From Paraburkholderia caballeronis (GTDB taxonomy: Bacteria; Pseudomonadota; Gammaproteobacteria; Burkholderiales; Burkholderiaceae): DNA of 64,000 bases. The DNA is taken from the NCBI RefSeq assembly GCF_900104845.1, contig NZ_FNSR01000002.1:744001-808000 (forward strand), written 5' to 3'. Shown one piece after another: positions 43,583 through 50,629 of this stretch (positions are counted from its first letter, which is position 1; every line of letters starts with the position of its first letter). Under the pieces are notes generated by a model that saw only the letters and a program-made list of their open reading frames with translations, was not told where the DNA came from and made no database searches. The position numbers were made by a program, and so were the translations under genes.

Positions 43583-43875
43583 GACGCCTCCGGCGCATAC
43601 ATCACCTGCATGCCCAGCTCCATCGCGATATGACGCTCCAGCCGGGCGCCCTTCGAGTTCTCGAAGCCCGGCAGAAGGCAGATCGCCTCGCAGGTCACCA
43701 GCTGCTGGATATCCGCACGCATGCACATTTCCCAGCCCAGCGTCGTGTCGGGATTGATTTCCGCCGGCTTGATCACGACGTGACCAAGCGCGCGAAGGCG
43801 CGCCGTCTCGGCGTGAAAGCGCGGAAAATTCCATTCGTGAATGCCCGTCATCGGGCCGGCGACGTAGATTCGCAT
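43579..43875 (-). CDS. DUF4406 nucleoside deoxyribosyltransferase-like protein
   Basis: 98 aa. RIYVAGPMTGIHEWNFPRF and CLLPGFENSKGARLERHIA are the DUF4406 signatures, a small Rossmann-like fold related to nucleoside 2-deoxyribosyltransferases. The ATG at 43875 is chosen because GAGGA lies 6-7 bp upstream. Possible role in nucleotide handling during phage replication; unproven for this family. Confidence 0.75.
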   Translation of the reverse strand: MRIYVAGPMTGIHEWNFPRFHAETARLRALGHVVIKPAEINPDTTLGWEMCMRADIQQLVTCEAICLLPGFENSKGARLERHIAMELGMQVMYAPEAS

Positions 43876-44002
43876 GCGGGTCCTCATTGTTTGGGGCCGT
43901 GGCTTTCCGGCCCGTCATCGGCTCAGCACATTGCGCCGCCGATTGCGCCTCAAGCTCCCGCGCACCGGTTGGCGAGCGGCCACATGTGCAATATGGGAAG
44001 CA

Positions 44003-44083
44003 CTATTTCGTGAATCGCCATGCCTCTGCGATCGCGGCCACGATGACCGCCAGCATCCAGAGGACCGGAAAGAGATCGCTCAC
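44003..44083 (-). CDS. Tiny membrane peptide after CII
   Basis: 26 aa from a GTG overlapping the CII-like stop (GTGA). The sequence is essentially one membrane helix (DLFPVLWMLAVIVAAIAEAW) with a basic end. Too short to classify; the coupled start and hydrophobic content make it a plausible real micro-protein. Confidence 0.4.
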   Translation of the reverse strand: MSDLFPVLWMLAVIVAAIAEAWRFTK

Positions 44084-44352
44084 GCCCGACCACACTCGCC
44101 CGCGCCCTGCCGCGCGCATTCGCATGCAACGCCCACTTTCCCAAGGACCGCTATCGCGTCCAGGTACGGGCGGCTCACGAGTGCGTAACCCGCGACATCG
44201 ATCGCACGATCGATCTCGCCGATCAGCACGCCGCGTTGGCCGCTCAGAAACCGGCTGACTTCGGATGCATCCCACGCGAGCTGCTCGGCGGCCCGCTTTC
44301 GGTCGGGGCCAGTCAGCACCGCGCGCAGCGCGGATTCAATGTTCGGTTTCAC
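44080..44352 (-). CDS. CII-like transcription activator
   Basis: 90 aa. NIESALRAVLTGPDRKRAAEQLAWDASEVSRFLSGQRGV is a lambda CII-type helix-turn-helix region, with the remainder shorter and Cys-containing. The GTG at 44352 is preferred (AAGGA 6 bp upstream) over an in-frame TTG two codons earlier. Its location directly after the Cro-like gene on the PR transcript fits CII, which would activate repressor and integrase promoters. Confidence 0.75.
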   Translation of the reverse strand: MKPNIESALRAVLTGPDRKRAAEQLAWDASEVSRFLSGQRGVLIGEIDRAIDVAGYALVSRPYLDAIAVLGKVGVACECARQGAGECGRA

Positions 44353-44412
44353 TGTCAATCCTTAGCAAAAACGGTTGAGTGCTGTTGCGGCGCAGCACGA
44401 ATACGATGGGTG

Positions 44413-44685
44413 TCATGCCGCTTCTGCTGCTCCGACATCGGGCGTGCACGGCGGCAGCGATTCCTGGGCGAGCTCGGGCCAAATTTGACGCCAGTCGGGG
44501 CGCAGATCTTGGCGAGGAACCGCGCCGCCAGACTCGCGGTCGAGCAGCGCGCAGAGCTTTTCGCCGAGCAGGCTGCGCATGCTCAGCGCCTTGCGGAGGT
44601 AGCCCAAACTCGTATTGCAGCGGCGAGCGAACGCAGCCTGCTCGGCGACCGGGAGGGAGTTGAGGTAAGTGCGTAGGGTGTCCAT
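44413..44685 (-). CDS. Cro/YdaS-like repressor
   Basis: 90 aa. TLRTYLNSLPVAEQAAFARRC followed by TSLGYLRKALSMRSLLGEKL is the YdaS/Cro-type HTH seen opposite CI in many proteobacterial prophages. The tail contains WRQIWPEL. It is the first gene of the leftward (minus) transcript, divergent from CI across the operators. Confidence 0.75.
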   Translation of the reverse strand: MDTLRTYLNSLPVAEQAAFARRCNTSLGYLRKALSMRSLLGEKLCALLDRESGGAVPRQDLRPDWRQIWPELAQESLPPCTPDVGAAEAA

Positions 44686-44694
44686 TCGACTAAG

Positions 44695-44748
44695 TTACCT
44701 CACGGTAAGCATATAAGCAATACCAGAAGGTTATTTACTTAATGGTAA
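44695..44748. promoter_or_regulatory. Right operator region (CI/Cro operators)
   Basis: Three related 14-bp dyads lie between cro and cI: TTACCTCACGGTAA (44695-44708), ATACCAGAAGGTTA (44720-44733) and TTACTTAATGGTAA (44735-44748). The consensus is TTACC-N4-GGTAA. Two more copies lie on the other side of the repressor cassette. This is the lambda-type arrangement for PR/PRM control. The third site covers a possible upstream ATG of cI, supporting the later start. Confidence 0.8.
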
Positions 44749-44768
44749 CGATTGGGTGCAATGCTTTG

Positions 44769-45491
44769 ATGAGCAAAAGTGACGAACGCCGCGAAGAAAG
44801 ACGCCTAGCATTGCTGCGGCTGAAGGATCAATTCGGGCGGGGCGGGATTGCCAAAATCGCTAGGACCATCAATAAGGAGCCGAACTATGTGTCGCGGATG
44901 CTCTATCCCCCTGACAAGCCGGGCGCAAAAGGCATTGGCGAGGATTCGGTAGTGCTCCTGGATGAGCATTTCCCGGGTTGGCAGTCGAGCGCCGGAAGTC
45001 CGGCGAATGACGCGGAACCCGGCATAGTGTTGAGCCATTCTCCAAAATCGATTGGAAGCAATGAAATAGAGGTGCCGCGCTTCGAAGCGCCCGCTTCCAT
45101 GGGCTTGGGGCGCCCCACCCCCGATCAAGAAAACGTAGTTGAGCTATTGCGAGTTAGCAGTTCATGGTTGCGAAGTGCATTGCCTCATATCAGCAGTCCC
45201 GCCAATCTCGCGGTACTCCCGGCATCTGGCGATTCCATGGAGCCCACCTTTTCGGATTCCGACTTGCTCTGGGTAGATCGCGGTGTTAGGGAGATCAGGA
45301 CTGAGGCCGTATATGTGCTAGCGCTGCGCGATGAACTCTATGTGAAGCGACTGCAGCGGCGTCCTGATGGCGCTATCTTGATGATTTCCGACAACAAGAG
45401 CTACGATCCTTACGTCATCGAGAACGGCGAGCGAGAACAATTCCAGGTGCTTGGGCGCGTCGTGTTTGCATGGCGCGGGAAGCGCCTGTAA
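44769..45491 (+). CDS. CI-type repressor with LexA-like (S24) domain
   Basis: 240 aa. The N-terminal DNA-binding helices (FGRGGIAKIARTINKEPNYV) are followed by a linker and a C-terminal S24 peptidase fold with the nucleophile S156 in SGDSMEPTFSDSD and general-base K193 in LYVKRLQRRPDG. Both catalytic residues are present, so RecA-stimulated self-cleavage and SOS induction are expected. The start at 44769 is chosen over 44742 because the operator overlaps the earlier codon; neither has a good ribosome site. Confidence 0.85.
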   Translation: MSKSDERREERRLALLRLKDQFGRGGIAKIARTINKEPNYVSRMLYPPDKPGAKGIGEDSVVLLDEHFPGWQSSAGSPANDAEPGIVLSHSPKSIGSNEIEVPRFEAPASMGLGRPTPDQENVVELLRVSSSWLRSALPHISSPANLAVLPASGDSMEPTFSDSDLLWVDRGVREIRTEAVYVLALRDELYVKRLQRRPDGAILMISDNKSYDPYVIENGEREQFQVLGRVVFAWRGKRL

Positions 45492-45505
45492 CCATCGGGG
45501 ATGTC

Positions 45506-45784
45506 ATGAATATCGGTTGGATTGGTGCCGGCGCCATTGCGTTTCTGTGGTGGCTAGTCTCAAAGACTTCAGAAGACAAGATCGCCGAGATCAGCAAGCG
45601 GCTAGATTGGGTGGAAATTAAATGCAACACCAACGAAGCCAACATCCTTAGGATTTTCCATCTTCTTCAAATCGAGCGCGGAGAAATTTCAGAGGAAGAA
45701 AAGTCCGCGGCACGCGATGAGTTGGAGGGGCAACTCCGTCAAATTTTCGAGCGCAACGCACATCTCATGAAGAAGAAACGATAG
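45506..45784 (+). CDS. Membrane-anchored coiled-coil protein downstream of CI
   Basis: 92 aa. An N-terminal membrane helix (IGWIGAGAIAFLWWLVS) precedes a charged helical cytoplasmic domain (DKIAEISKRLDWVEIK; GEISEEEKSAARDELEGQLR). It lies 14 bp after cI in the same direction and just before the left operators, so it is expressed with the repressor in the lysogen. Such genes often encode superinfection exclusion or other lysogenic-conversion functions; that is inference. Confidence 0.6.
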   Translation: MNIGWIGAGAIAFLWWLVSKTSEDKIAEISKRLDWVEIKCNTNEANILRIFHLLQIERGEISEEEKSAARDELEGQLRQIFERNAHLMKKKR

Positions 45785-45806
45785 GAAGCTATCGAGACCA
45801 AAAAAC

Positions 45807-45848
45807 TTACCCAAAGGTATTGCAGAAATAGTTACCCGATGGTATCTT
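45807..45848 (+). promoter_or_regulatory. Left operator and PL promoter
   Basis: Two operator copies, TTACCCAAAGGTAT (45807-45820) and TTACCCGATGGTAT (45832-45845), match the right operators. They overlap a good promoter: -35 TTGCAG (45820-45825), 17-bp spacer, -10 TATCTT (45843-45848). Repressor bound here would block the rightward early transcript that runs toward the integrase. Confidence 0.8.
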
Positions 45849-45914
45849 TCACTCGCCGACTCGAAAACGCGTTGGCGAGGCGCTCACCCGATCGCCTCCA
45901 CCCAAGGAGCGATC

Positions 45915-46109
45915 ATGTACACCTTCACCATCCTCTTTCAAGACGCCGAAGTCGCATGCGCCGAAGCTGAGCGTTTCGAAGACGCGCGCGAACAAGCCAT
46001 CGACGAAGCGCGCGACGGTTTCTATGCCTCGGTCCTGCCTGACTGCGAGTTCTCGGCTACCTGTGATCATGGCGTGATCGGCCGCGTTACTGGCCCGCTC
46101 TTCATCTGA
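45915..46109 (+). CDS. Small early phage protein
   Basis: 64 aa, first gene after PL, with AAGGAG upstream. Sequence: a strand (YTFTILFQDAEVACAEAERF), an acidic helix and a short beta end (CDHGVIGRVTGPLF). Acidic and compact, like many early host-takeover proteins. No family recognised. Confidence 0.6.
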   Translation: MYTFTILFQDAEVACAEAERFEDAREQAIDEARDGFYASVLPDCEFSATCDHGVIGRVTGPLFI

Positions 46110-46117
46110 GGCGCGCC

Positions 46118-46396
46118 ATGACCACCGCTCAAGCACCGAAAGTCCAGATCGAGACCGTTACCGTCGCGCACGGTGAAACCGGCCTCGAAAACGCCGAGCG
46201 CCGCGATGTGCTGCTCACCGTCATCATCACGCGTCAACTCGCCGCGATGCTCGAACCGGTCGAGTCGATCGGCGACCTGCGCGCAGTGCGTACGCTGGTC
46301 CGCCAATCGCTGCGTAGCGCTGAGGTTGAATGCGCCGTGCGCGGCATCGACGCGCCGAACGTCCGTTTCGCGATCTTCGCTGGCCAGGTGCACTGA
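46118..46396 (+). CDS. Small early phage protein
   Basis: 92 aa, alpha/beta: KVQIETVTVAHGETGLENAE, then DVLLTVIITRQLAAMLEP and a helical stretch ending in RFAIFAGQVH. It lies 8 bp after the preceding gene. No family recognised. Confidence 0.55.
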   Translation: MTTAQAPKVQIETVTVAHGETGLENAERRDVLLTVIITRQLAAMLEPVESIGDLRAVRTLVRQSLRSAEVECAVRGIDAPNVRFAIFAGQVH

Positions 46397-46398
46397 CC

Positions 46399-46506
46399 AT
46401 GCGACGCCTGCCCGACTGGTTTCCGCTCGCCGTGCTCGCCGCGCTGTACCTGCTCGCGGCCGGCGTCGCGCCGCCCATCGAATTCCTGATGGGGCTCGCG
46501 CGATGA
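46399..46506 (+). CDS. 35-aa membrane peptide
   Basis: RRLPDWFPLAVLAALYLLAA, then PPIEFLMGLAR: one membrane helix with a basic N-terminus. Its last codons overlap the next ATG (ATGA). First of a run of five micro-genes. Confidence 0.5.
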   Translation: MRRLPDWFPLAVLAALYLLAAGVAPPIEFLMGLAR

Positions 46507-46637
46507 AAAACGTCCTGAGTCTGCTCGCCCTGTGGGGCAAAGCGTTCGTCGTGTTCGCAGCAGTCGTGTTCGTCATCGCGACCGTTCAGCAGCTCGATGA
46601 GATCGACGTCGGTCCGGTCGTGTGGAGTCCGCGGTGA
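46503..46637 (+). CDS. 44-aa membrane peptide
   Basis: NVLSLLALWGKAFVVFAAVV followed by a short acidic tail (DEIDVGPVVWSPR). Start overlaps the previous stop, and its stop overlaps the next ATG. Single membrane span. Confidence 0.55.
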   Translation: MKNVLSLLALWGKAFVVFAAVVFVIATVQQLDEIDVGPVVWSPR

Positions 46638-46744
46638 TGCGCACCCTCTGGCAGATCGTCGAGGACCTCGCGAACGGGTCGCTGTCCCGCCGGGCCGCGT
46701 TCGCCCTTCTGCGCGCGAAGTTGCGCGCGGCGCGGAGACGCTGA
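46637..46744 (+). CDS. 35-aa basic peptide
   Basis: RTLWQIVEDLANGSLSRRAA followed by FALLRAKLRAARRR: a short amphipathic, strongly basic helix. The ATG overlaps the preceding TGA. Probably nucleic-acid or membrane-associated; unknown. Confidence 0.45.
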   Translation: MRTLWQIVEDLANGSLSRRAAFALLRAKLRAARRR

Positions 46745-46746
46745 CC

Positions 46747-46842
46747 ATGCGCTACGCCTATACCTGTCCGCGTTGCCGCATGCAGTGGTTCGGCACGCGC
46801 ACGTGCGCGCGGTGCCTTCGCCTGTTCGTGTGGGGCCGGTAA
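46747..46842 (+). CDS. 31-aa zinc-ribbon micro-protein
   Basis: RYAYTCPRCRMQWFGTRTC followed by ARCLRLF. Four cysteines in two CxxC pairs form a minimal zinc ribbon. Overlaps the next ATG by one base. Very small but well-formed. Confidence 0.5.
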   Translation: MRYAYTCPRCRMQWFGTRTCARCLRLFVWGR

Positions 46843-47039
46843 TGCGTCGCCCCGACACGTCCGCTGACGTCGCCCGCGAGTTCCGGCTGATGGGCTGCCG
46901 CGGCTCCGCGATGGAGGCCCTTTCCAATGAACCGCTTCGCCGCGTGCTCGAACTGCGCGCGCGCATTCGTGCCGGCCGCGAGGTTCCGGCGCCGGCCGTG
47001 CGCGATGCGAAGTCGCGCGCTGCAAACGATATCGATTAA
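46842..47039 (+). CDS. 65-aa hypothetical early protein
   Basis: Helical, basic (DTSADVAREFRLMGCRGSAM; RRVLELRARIRAGREVP). The ATG overlaps the stop of the zinc-ribbon peptide. Ends the run of micro-genes, 22 bp before the next gene. Confidence 0.5.
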   Translation: MRRPDTSADVAREFRLMGCRGSAMEALSNEPLRRVLELRARIRAGREVPAPAVRDAKSRAANDID

Positions 47040-47061
47040 CCACCACCTCTACGAGGTTCAC

Positions 47062-47406
47062 ATGAGCGCAAGACCCATCACGGACGTACTTCGCCATATC
47101 GGCGGCGGCGTCTTTCTCGACTCGGCCAGCGACGAAATGCAGGCGCTCGTCAACGCCGTCGACACGTCTGGCAAGAGCGGCACGCTGACGCTGACCATCG
47201 CCGTGAAGAAGGCCACCCGCGGCGGCGCGATGCATATCGCCGGCAAGGTGTCCGTGAAAAAACCGGCCGACGAGCCGATGGAGGCGATGCTGTTCGCCAC
47301 GCCCGAAGGCAACCTGATTGCCGAAGATCCCCGCCAGCAGAAGCTCGATCTGAAGCAGGTCCCGGGCGCTTCGGACGCTCCGCCGTCGGCGCTCAAGACG
47401 GCCTGA
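47062..47406 (+). CDS. Hypothetical protein paired with DUF2303
   Basis: 114 aa, GAGG 6 bp upstream. Beta-rich core (SGTLTLTIAVKKATRGGAMH; KVSVKKPADEPMEAMLFATP). It directly precedes the DUF2303 gene, an association I regard as recurrent in phages. Function unknown; possibly recombination- or RNA-related. Confidence 0.6.
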   Translation: MSARPITDVLRHIGGGVFLDSASDEMQALVNAVDTSGKSGTLTLTIAVKKATRGGAMHIAGKVSVKKPADEPMEAMLFATPEGNLIAEDPRQQKLDLKQVPGASDAPPSALKTA

Positions 47407-47437
47407 CCTTTCCACTCAACAGGACGCAAACCAAGTC

Positions 47438-48295
47438 ATGGAAACGAAACACGAAACGAACCTGGCCGAAACGCTCGCGCGCGAGTTGAAATCGCCGATC
47501 GAGATCGCATCGAACACGGCGGCCGCGCTGCGGCGCGTCGCCCTGCCGCCGGGCTGGACGCTCGAAGAGCAGGACGATTCGATGAAGCTGCCGGCGCCGC
47601 TCCGCAAGACGGCCACCGTGCGCCTGCGCGACGCGGACAGCTTCATCGACTACGTGAAGCGACATGGCTCGCTCACCGATTCGACGGTCTGGTGTCTGGC
47701 CGACTACGTGCAGGGCAAGATCGCATTCACTGCGATCATCAACGATCAGGGCGAGGACCCGGGCGCCGCTGCGTGGCGCGATCACCGCGCCTATTTCGCT
47801 CCCGAGTTCAGCGAAGAATGGCGGCGCTGGAACGGCAAGAACAAGCAGCCGATGAGCCAGGCCGACTTCGCTGCGTTTATCGAGGACAACCTGAAGGACA
47901 TCGCGAGCCCGGACAGCGCGGGCCTGCCGAGTGGTGCCGCGATGCTCGAAATGGCGCTGTCGTTCGAGGCCACCCAGGACATGCGCTTCAAGAGCGCGAT
48001 CCGGCTGTCGAACGGCGGCGTGAATCTCTCGTTCGTACAGGACGATGATGCGCAGACGCTGCAGAAGATGTCGGTGTTCGAGCGGTTCGCAATCGGTATC
48101 CCCGTCTTCTGGAACGGCGATCCGTATCAGGTCGACGCACGCCTGCGCTATCGCGTGCGCGACGGCAAATTGCACTTCTGGTTCGAACTCGTACGCACGG
48201 ACAAGATCCTCGAAGCGGCGACGTCGACCGTCATCACGACCATCCGCGAGAAGACCGGCAACCCGTTCTTCTTCGGCGACCCCTTCGCCAACTAA
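47438..48295 (+). CDS. DUF2303 family protein (YfdQ-like)
   Basis: 285 aa. LPPGWTLEEQDDSM, SLTDSTVWCLADYVQGKIAF and AAWRDHRAYFAPEFSEEWRR are landmarks of DUF2303/YfdQ, prophage proteins of unknown biochemistry often found in early left operons. It has the full usual length with its own ribosome site. Confidence 0.75.
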   Translation: METKHETNLAETLARELKSPIEIASNTAAALRRVALPPGWTLEEQDDSMKLPAPLRKTATVRLRDADSFIDYVKRHGSLTDSTVWCLADYVQGKIAFTAIINDQGEDPGAAAWRDHRAYFAPEFSEEWRRWNGKNKQPMSQADFAAFIEDNLKDIASPDSAGLPSGAAMLEMALSFEATQDMRFKSAIRLSNGGVNLSFVQDDDAQTLQKMSVFERFAIGIPVFWNGDPYQVDARLRYRVRDGKLHFWFELVRTDKILEAATSTVITTIREKTGNPFFFGDPFAN

Positions 48296-48390
48296 GCGAG
48301 CAGTAACGGGACGTGCGCACCACCGAGGCACGTCGCGTGTGTTTGGCCGCGCCTGTACGGGCGGTCCTTTTTCCTCTCTTAGGAGAAGTC

Positions 48391-48753
48391 ATGCAAATCA
48401 AAATTCCGCCGCTCGCTGAAGGCGAGATCTACCTCAGTGGCTTCGTCGATGCGAACGGCGACGTCACGCACACGATCCTGCTGCCCGGCGACAACGATGC
48501 CGCCACGTGGCAGGCGCAGATGGACTGGGCCAAGAGCATCGGCGGTGACCTGCCGACGCGTGCCGAGCTGGTGATCGCATACGAGAAGTTGCGCGACCAG
48601 TTCCAGAAGACCGCGTACTGGTCGAATACGCCGGATGACGATCCCGAATATTCCGGCTGGGCCTGGTTTCAGTACTTCCACGACGGCAGTCAGGGCGACG
48701 GCCGCCAGGGCGGCGAGTTCCGCGCCCGCGCCGTCCGCAGATTGTCGATTTAA
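48391..48753 (+). CDS. DUF1566-like (Lcl-type) protein, copy 1
   Basis: 120 aa, AGGAGAAG upstream. The C-terminal WAKSIGGDLPTRAELVIAYE, AYWSNTPDDD, GWAWFQYFHDGSQ and EFRARAVRRLS form a short DUF1566/formylglycine-enzyme-like lectin fold. Paralogue of the next gene. Role unknown; the fold is often ligand-binding. Confidence 0.65.
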   Translation: MQIKIPPLAEGEIYLSGFVDANGDVTHTILLPGDNDAATWQAQMDWAKSIGGDLPTRAELVIAYEKLRDQFQKTAYWSNTPDDDPEYSGWAWFQYFHDGSQGDGRQGGEFRARAVRRLSI

Positions 48754-48782
48754 CCCTTCGTCTATTTCAACGGAGCATCGCA

Positions 48783-49250
48783 ATGACGATCACGCTTCAG
48801 GCCATCGAGAGCGAACATGCCCGGATCGCCGCCCTGATCGAAGAGTTCAAGCGGCAGCCGCAGGCAACCGAGATTCGCATCGCCGCAGTCACGATCCCAC
48901 TCGCCGCCGGCGAACGTCTCGCCGGGTCGATCCTGAACGACGACGGCACGCTGAGTCACTACGTGATTCTGCTGCCCGACGAGGCCGAGTCGGTGAACTG
49001 GAAGGATGCGCTCGCATGGGCCGTTGAACACGGCGGCGAGCTGCCCACGCGGCGCGAACAGTCCCTGCTGTTCTCGAACACGAAGGACGAATTCGAGGCG
49101 GCCTGGTACTGGTCCGGCGAGCAGCACGAAGAGAACTCCGGCTGGGCCTGGTATCAGAGCTTCATCACCGGCTACCAGAGCGGCCACGGCCAGCGCCACG
49201 AGTTCCGCGCCCGCGCCGTCCGCAGATACACACCGCCGCGCAAGGTCTGA
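48783..49250 (+). CDS. DUF1566-like (Lcl-type) protein, copy 2
   Basis: 155 aa. GGELPTRREQSLLFSNTKDE, WYWSGEQHEENSGWAWYQSF and HEFRARAVRRYTP align with the upstream copy, and an N-terminal helix (ESEHARIAALIEEFKRQ) is added. The tandem arose by duplication and divergence. No diversity-generating RT or template repeat is associated. Confidence 0.65.
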   Translation: MTITLQAIESEHARIAALIEEFKRQPQATEIRIAAVTIPLAAGERLAGSILNDDGTLSHYVILLPDEAESVNWKDALAWAVEHGGELPTRREQSLLFSNTKDEFEAAWYWSGEQHEENSGWAWYQSFITGYQSGHGQRHEFRARAVRRYTPPRKV

Positions 49251-49252
49251 TC

Positions 49253-49711
49253 ATGGCTACGATCGACAGCCTGATGCGCCGCACTGTGGAGGCGGGCGAA
49301 TGTCTCGAATTCACCGGCCACATCTGCAAGGCAGGATACGGCTTGGTCTGGCATGAGGGAAAGAATCGTCTCGCGCATCGCGTGTCGTTCGAGTTGCACA
49401 ATGCGCCGATCACGGAGAAGCAGGATGTCATGCACTCCTGCGATAACCGCAAATGTATCAACCCTGCGCATTTGAGTCTGGGATCGCGCAGCGAGAACCT
49501 TCGGGACATGTTGGCCAAAGGCAGGGGAAGACACTGCTTTGGTGAAGCGCACCCGTTCTCGAAACTTACGAGCGACGCTGTTGCGCAGATTCGCAGGGAA
49601 TTTCAGCCATATAGCCGAACGCACGGTGCAGCGGCGCTTGCGCGCAGGTTCGGCGTCACGCAAGGTGCCGTGTCGTGCGTGTTGCGTGGCAAATCCTGGA
49701 AACAGGCCTGA
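49253..49711 (+). CDS. HNH endonuclease
   Basis: 152 aa. LAHRVSFELHNAP, VMHSCDNRKCINPAHLSLGS is a canonical HNH_3 motif (H..C....C.NP.HL), and the C-terminus (LARRFGVTQGAVSCVLRGKS) is a small HTH. Typical of free-standing phage homing-type or nicking endonucleases. Overlaps the next micro-gene start. Confidence 0.82.
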   Translation: MATIDSLMRRTVEAGECLEFTGHICKAGYGLVWHEGKNRLAHRVSFELHNAPITEKQDVMHSCDNRKCINPAHLSLGSRSENLRDMLAKGRGRHCFGEAHPFSKLTSDAVAQIRREFQPYSRTHGAAALARRFGVTQGAVSCVLRGKSWKQA

Positions 49712-49854
49712 TGCAGGTCGCGAACTCCTATTTCGGGCTGCTACGGCAGGCGAGCGCCAGCCATCACGACCGCGCGCTGCTCGCGAACGTTGTGCGCGGC
49801 CGCGGCCGCGCTGTCGATGCGGCGTTCACGAAGACCTATCGAGGTAGTGCGTGA
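49711..49854 (+). CDS. 47-aa hypothetical protein
   Basis: QVANSYFGLLRQASASHHDR followed by ALLANVVRGRGRAVDAAFTK. Start overlaps the HNH stop (TGATG) and stop overlaps the methyltransferase GTG. Helical and basic; unknown. Confidence 0.5.
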   Translation: MQVANSYFGLLRQASASHHDRALLANVVRGRGRAVDAAFTKTYRGSA

Positions 49855-50612
49855 CGGCCTATTACAACGAATTGGACCCGTACTGCGCACAGTGGCTGCG
49901 CAACCTGATCGCCGCCGGGCATATCGCCGCTGGCGACGTTGACGAAAGGAGCATTGAGGATGTCCGACCCGACGACCTGCGAGGCTATACCCAGTGCCAT
50001 TTCTTCGCCGGCATTGGAGTCTGGTCATTCGCCCTGCGCATGGCTGGCTGGGACGACTCTCGACCTGTTTGGACCGGGTCTTGCCCCTGTCAGCCGTTCA
50101 GCATTGCAGCCGTCGCTCACGAGCGAGCTGGTTTCGACGACGAACGACATCTGTTCCCTGCCTGGTTTGATCTCATCCGCGAGTGCCGACCTGTCGTTTG
50201 CTTTGGCGAGCAGGTTGGAAGCCGCGATGGCCTCACTTGGCTCGACAGTGTTTTCGATCAGTTGGAGTCGGAGAGCTACGCCTGCGCTGCGGCAATTACC
50301 AGTGCAGCTGGTGCGGGCGCGGACCACATCCGAAATCGGCTTTACTTCGTTGCCAACTCCATGCGCGCGGGACGGGAAGGACATCACCCGATCGAACGCA
50401 TTTCTGTCACAGCGCAAACGGCATTCGCCGAGTCTCGCAACGCGGCTGCTCGACTCAGGGCACTCATGGAAGGTGATTACAGCGGCCTATTGCCTGGCGA
50501 TGAATCTTCCATTGCAGTGGAACGCTGTCGCGCCCGCGGCTACGGTAACGCGATCAACGCGCGCCAAGCATCAATCTTCATCGCAGCAGCCGACGAAGCC
50601 CTGACCGCCTGA
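49851..50612 (+). CDS. Phage C5 cytosine DNA methyltransferase
   Basis: 253 aa, GTG start. Motif I CHFFAGIGVWSFAL, motif IV TGSCPCQPFS with catalytic C80, a motif VI-like CFGEQVGS and motif VIII RNRLYFVANS. The target-recognition region is very short, as in the compact C5 methyltransferases of many phages. It would protect phage DNA from restriction. Another ORF of 214 codons overlaps it in a shifted frame. Motifs IX and X are poorly visible, so activity is likely but not certain. Confidence 0.8.
   Translation: MTAYYNELDPYCAQWLRNLIAAGHIAAGDVDERSIEDVRPDDLRGYTQCHFFAGIGVWSFALRMAGWDDSRPVWTGSCPCQPFSIAAVAHERAGFDDERHLFPAWFDLIRECRPVVCFGEQVGSRDGLTWLDSVFDQLESESYACAAAITSAAGAGADHIRNRLYFVANSMRAGREGHHPIERISVTAQTAFAESRNAAARLRALMEGDYSGLLPGDESSIAVERCRARGYGNAINARQASIFIAAADEALTA
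49960..50604 (+). CDS. Overlapping ORF inside the methyltransferase gene
   Basis: 214 codons in a shifted frame, wholly inside the methyltransferase. The ATG is preceded by AAAGGAG at 8 bp. The sequence (SDPTTCEAIPSAISSPALES; LDLFGPGLAPVSRS; FTSLPTPCARDGKD) reads like a prophage protein type I associate with C5-methyltransferase genes, with LPTPxARDG as its landmark. If real, the region is dual-coding. Ser/Thr/Pro-rich composition could also come from reading the other frame, so the call is cautious. Confidence 0.45.
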   Translation: MSDPTTCEAIPSAISSPALESGHSPCAWLAGTTLDLFGPGLAPVSRSALQPSLTSELVSTTNDICSLPGLISSASADLSFALASRLEAAMASLGSTVFSISWSRRATPALRQLPVQLVRARTTSEIGFTSLPTPCARDGKDITRSNAFLSQRKRHSPSLATRLLDSGHSWKVITAAYCLAMNLPLQWNAVAPAATVTRSTRAKHQSSSQQPTKP

Positions 50613-50629
50613 CCTGCAAGGACCCAACC

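Noticed and set aside
48391..49250. Diversity-generating retroelement
   Set aside because: The DUF1566-like proteins recall DGR targets, but no DGR reverse transcriptase or template repeat is nearby. The RT at 15888 lies outside the prophage and is of another type.
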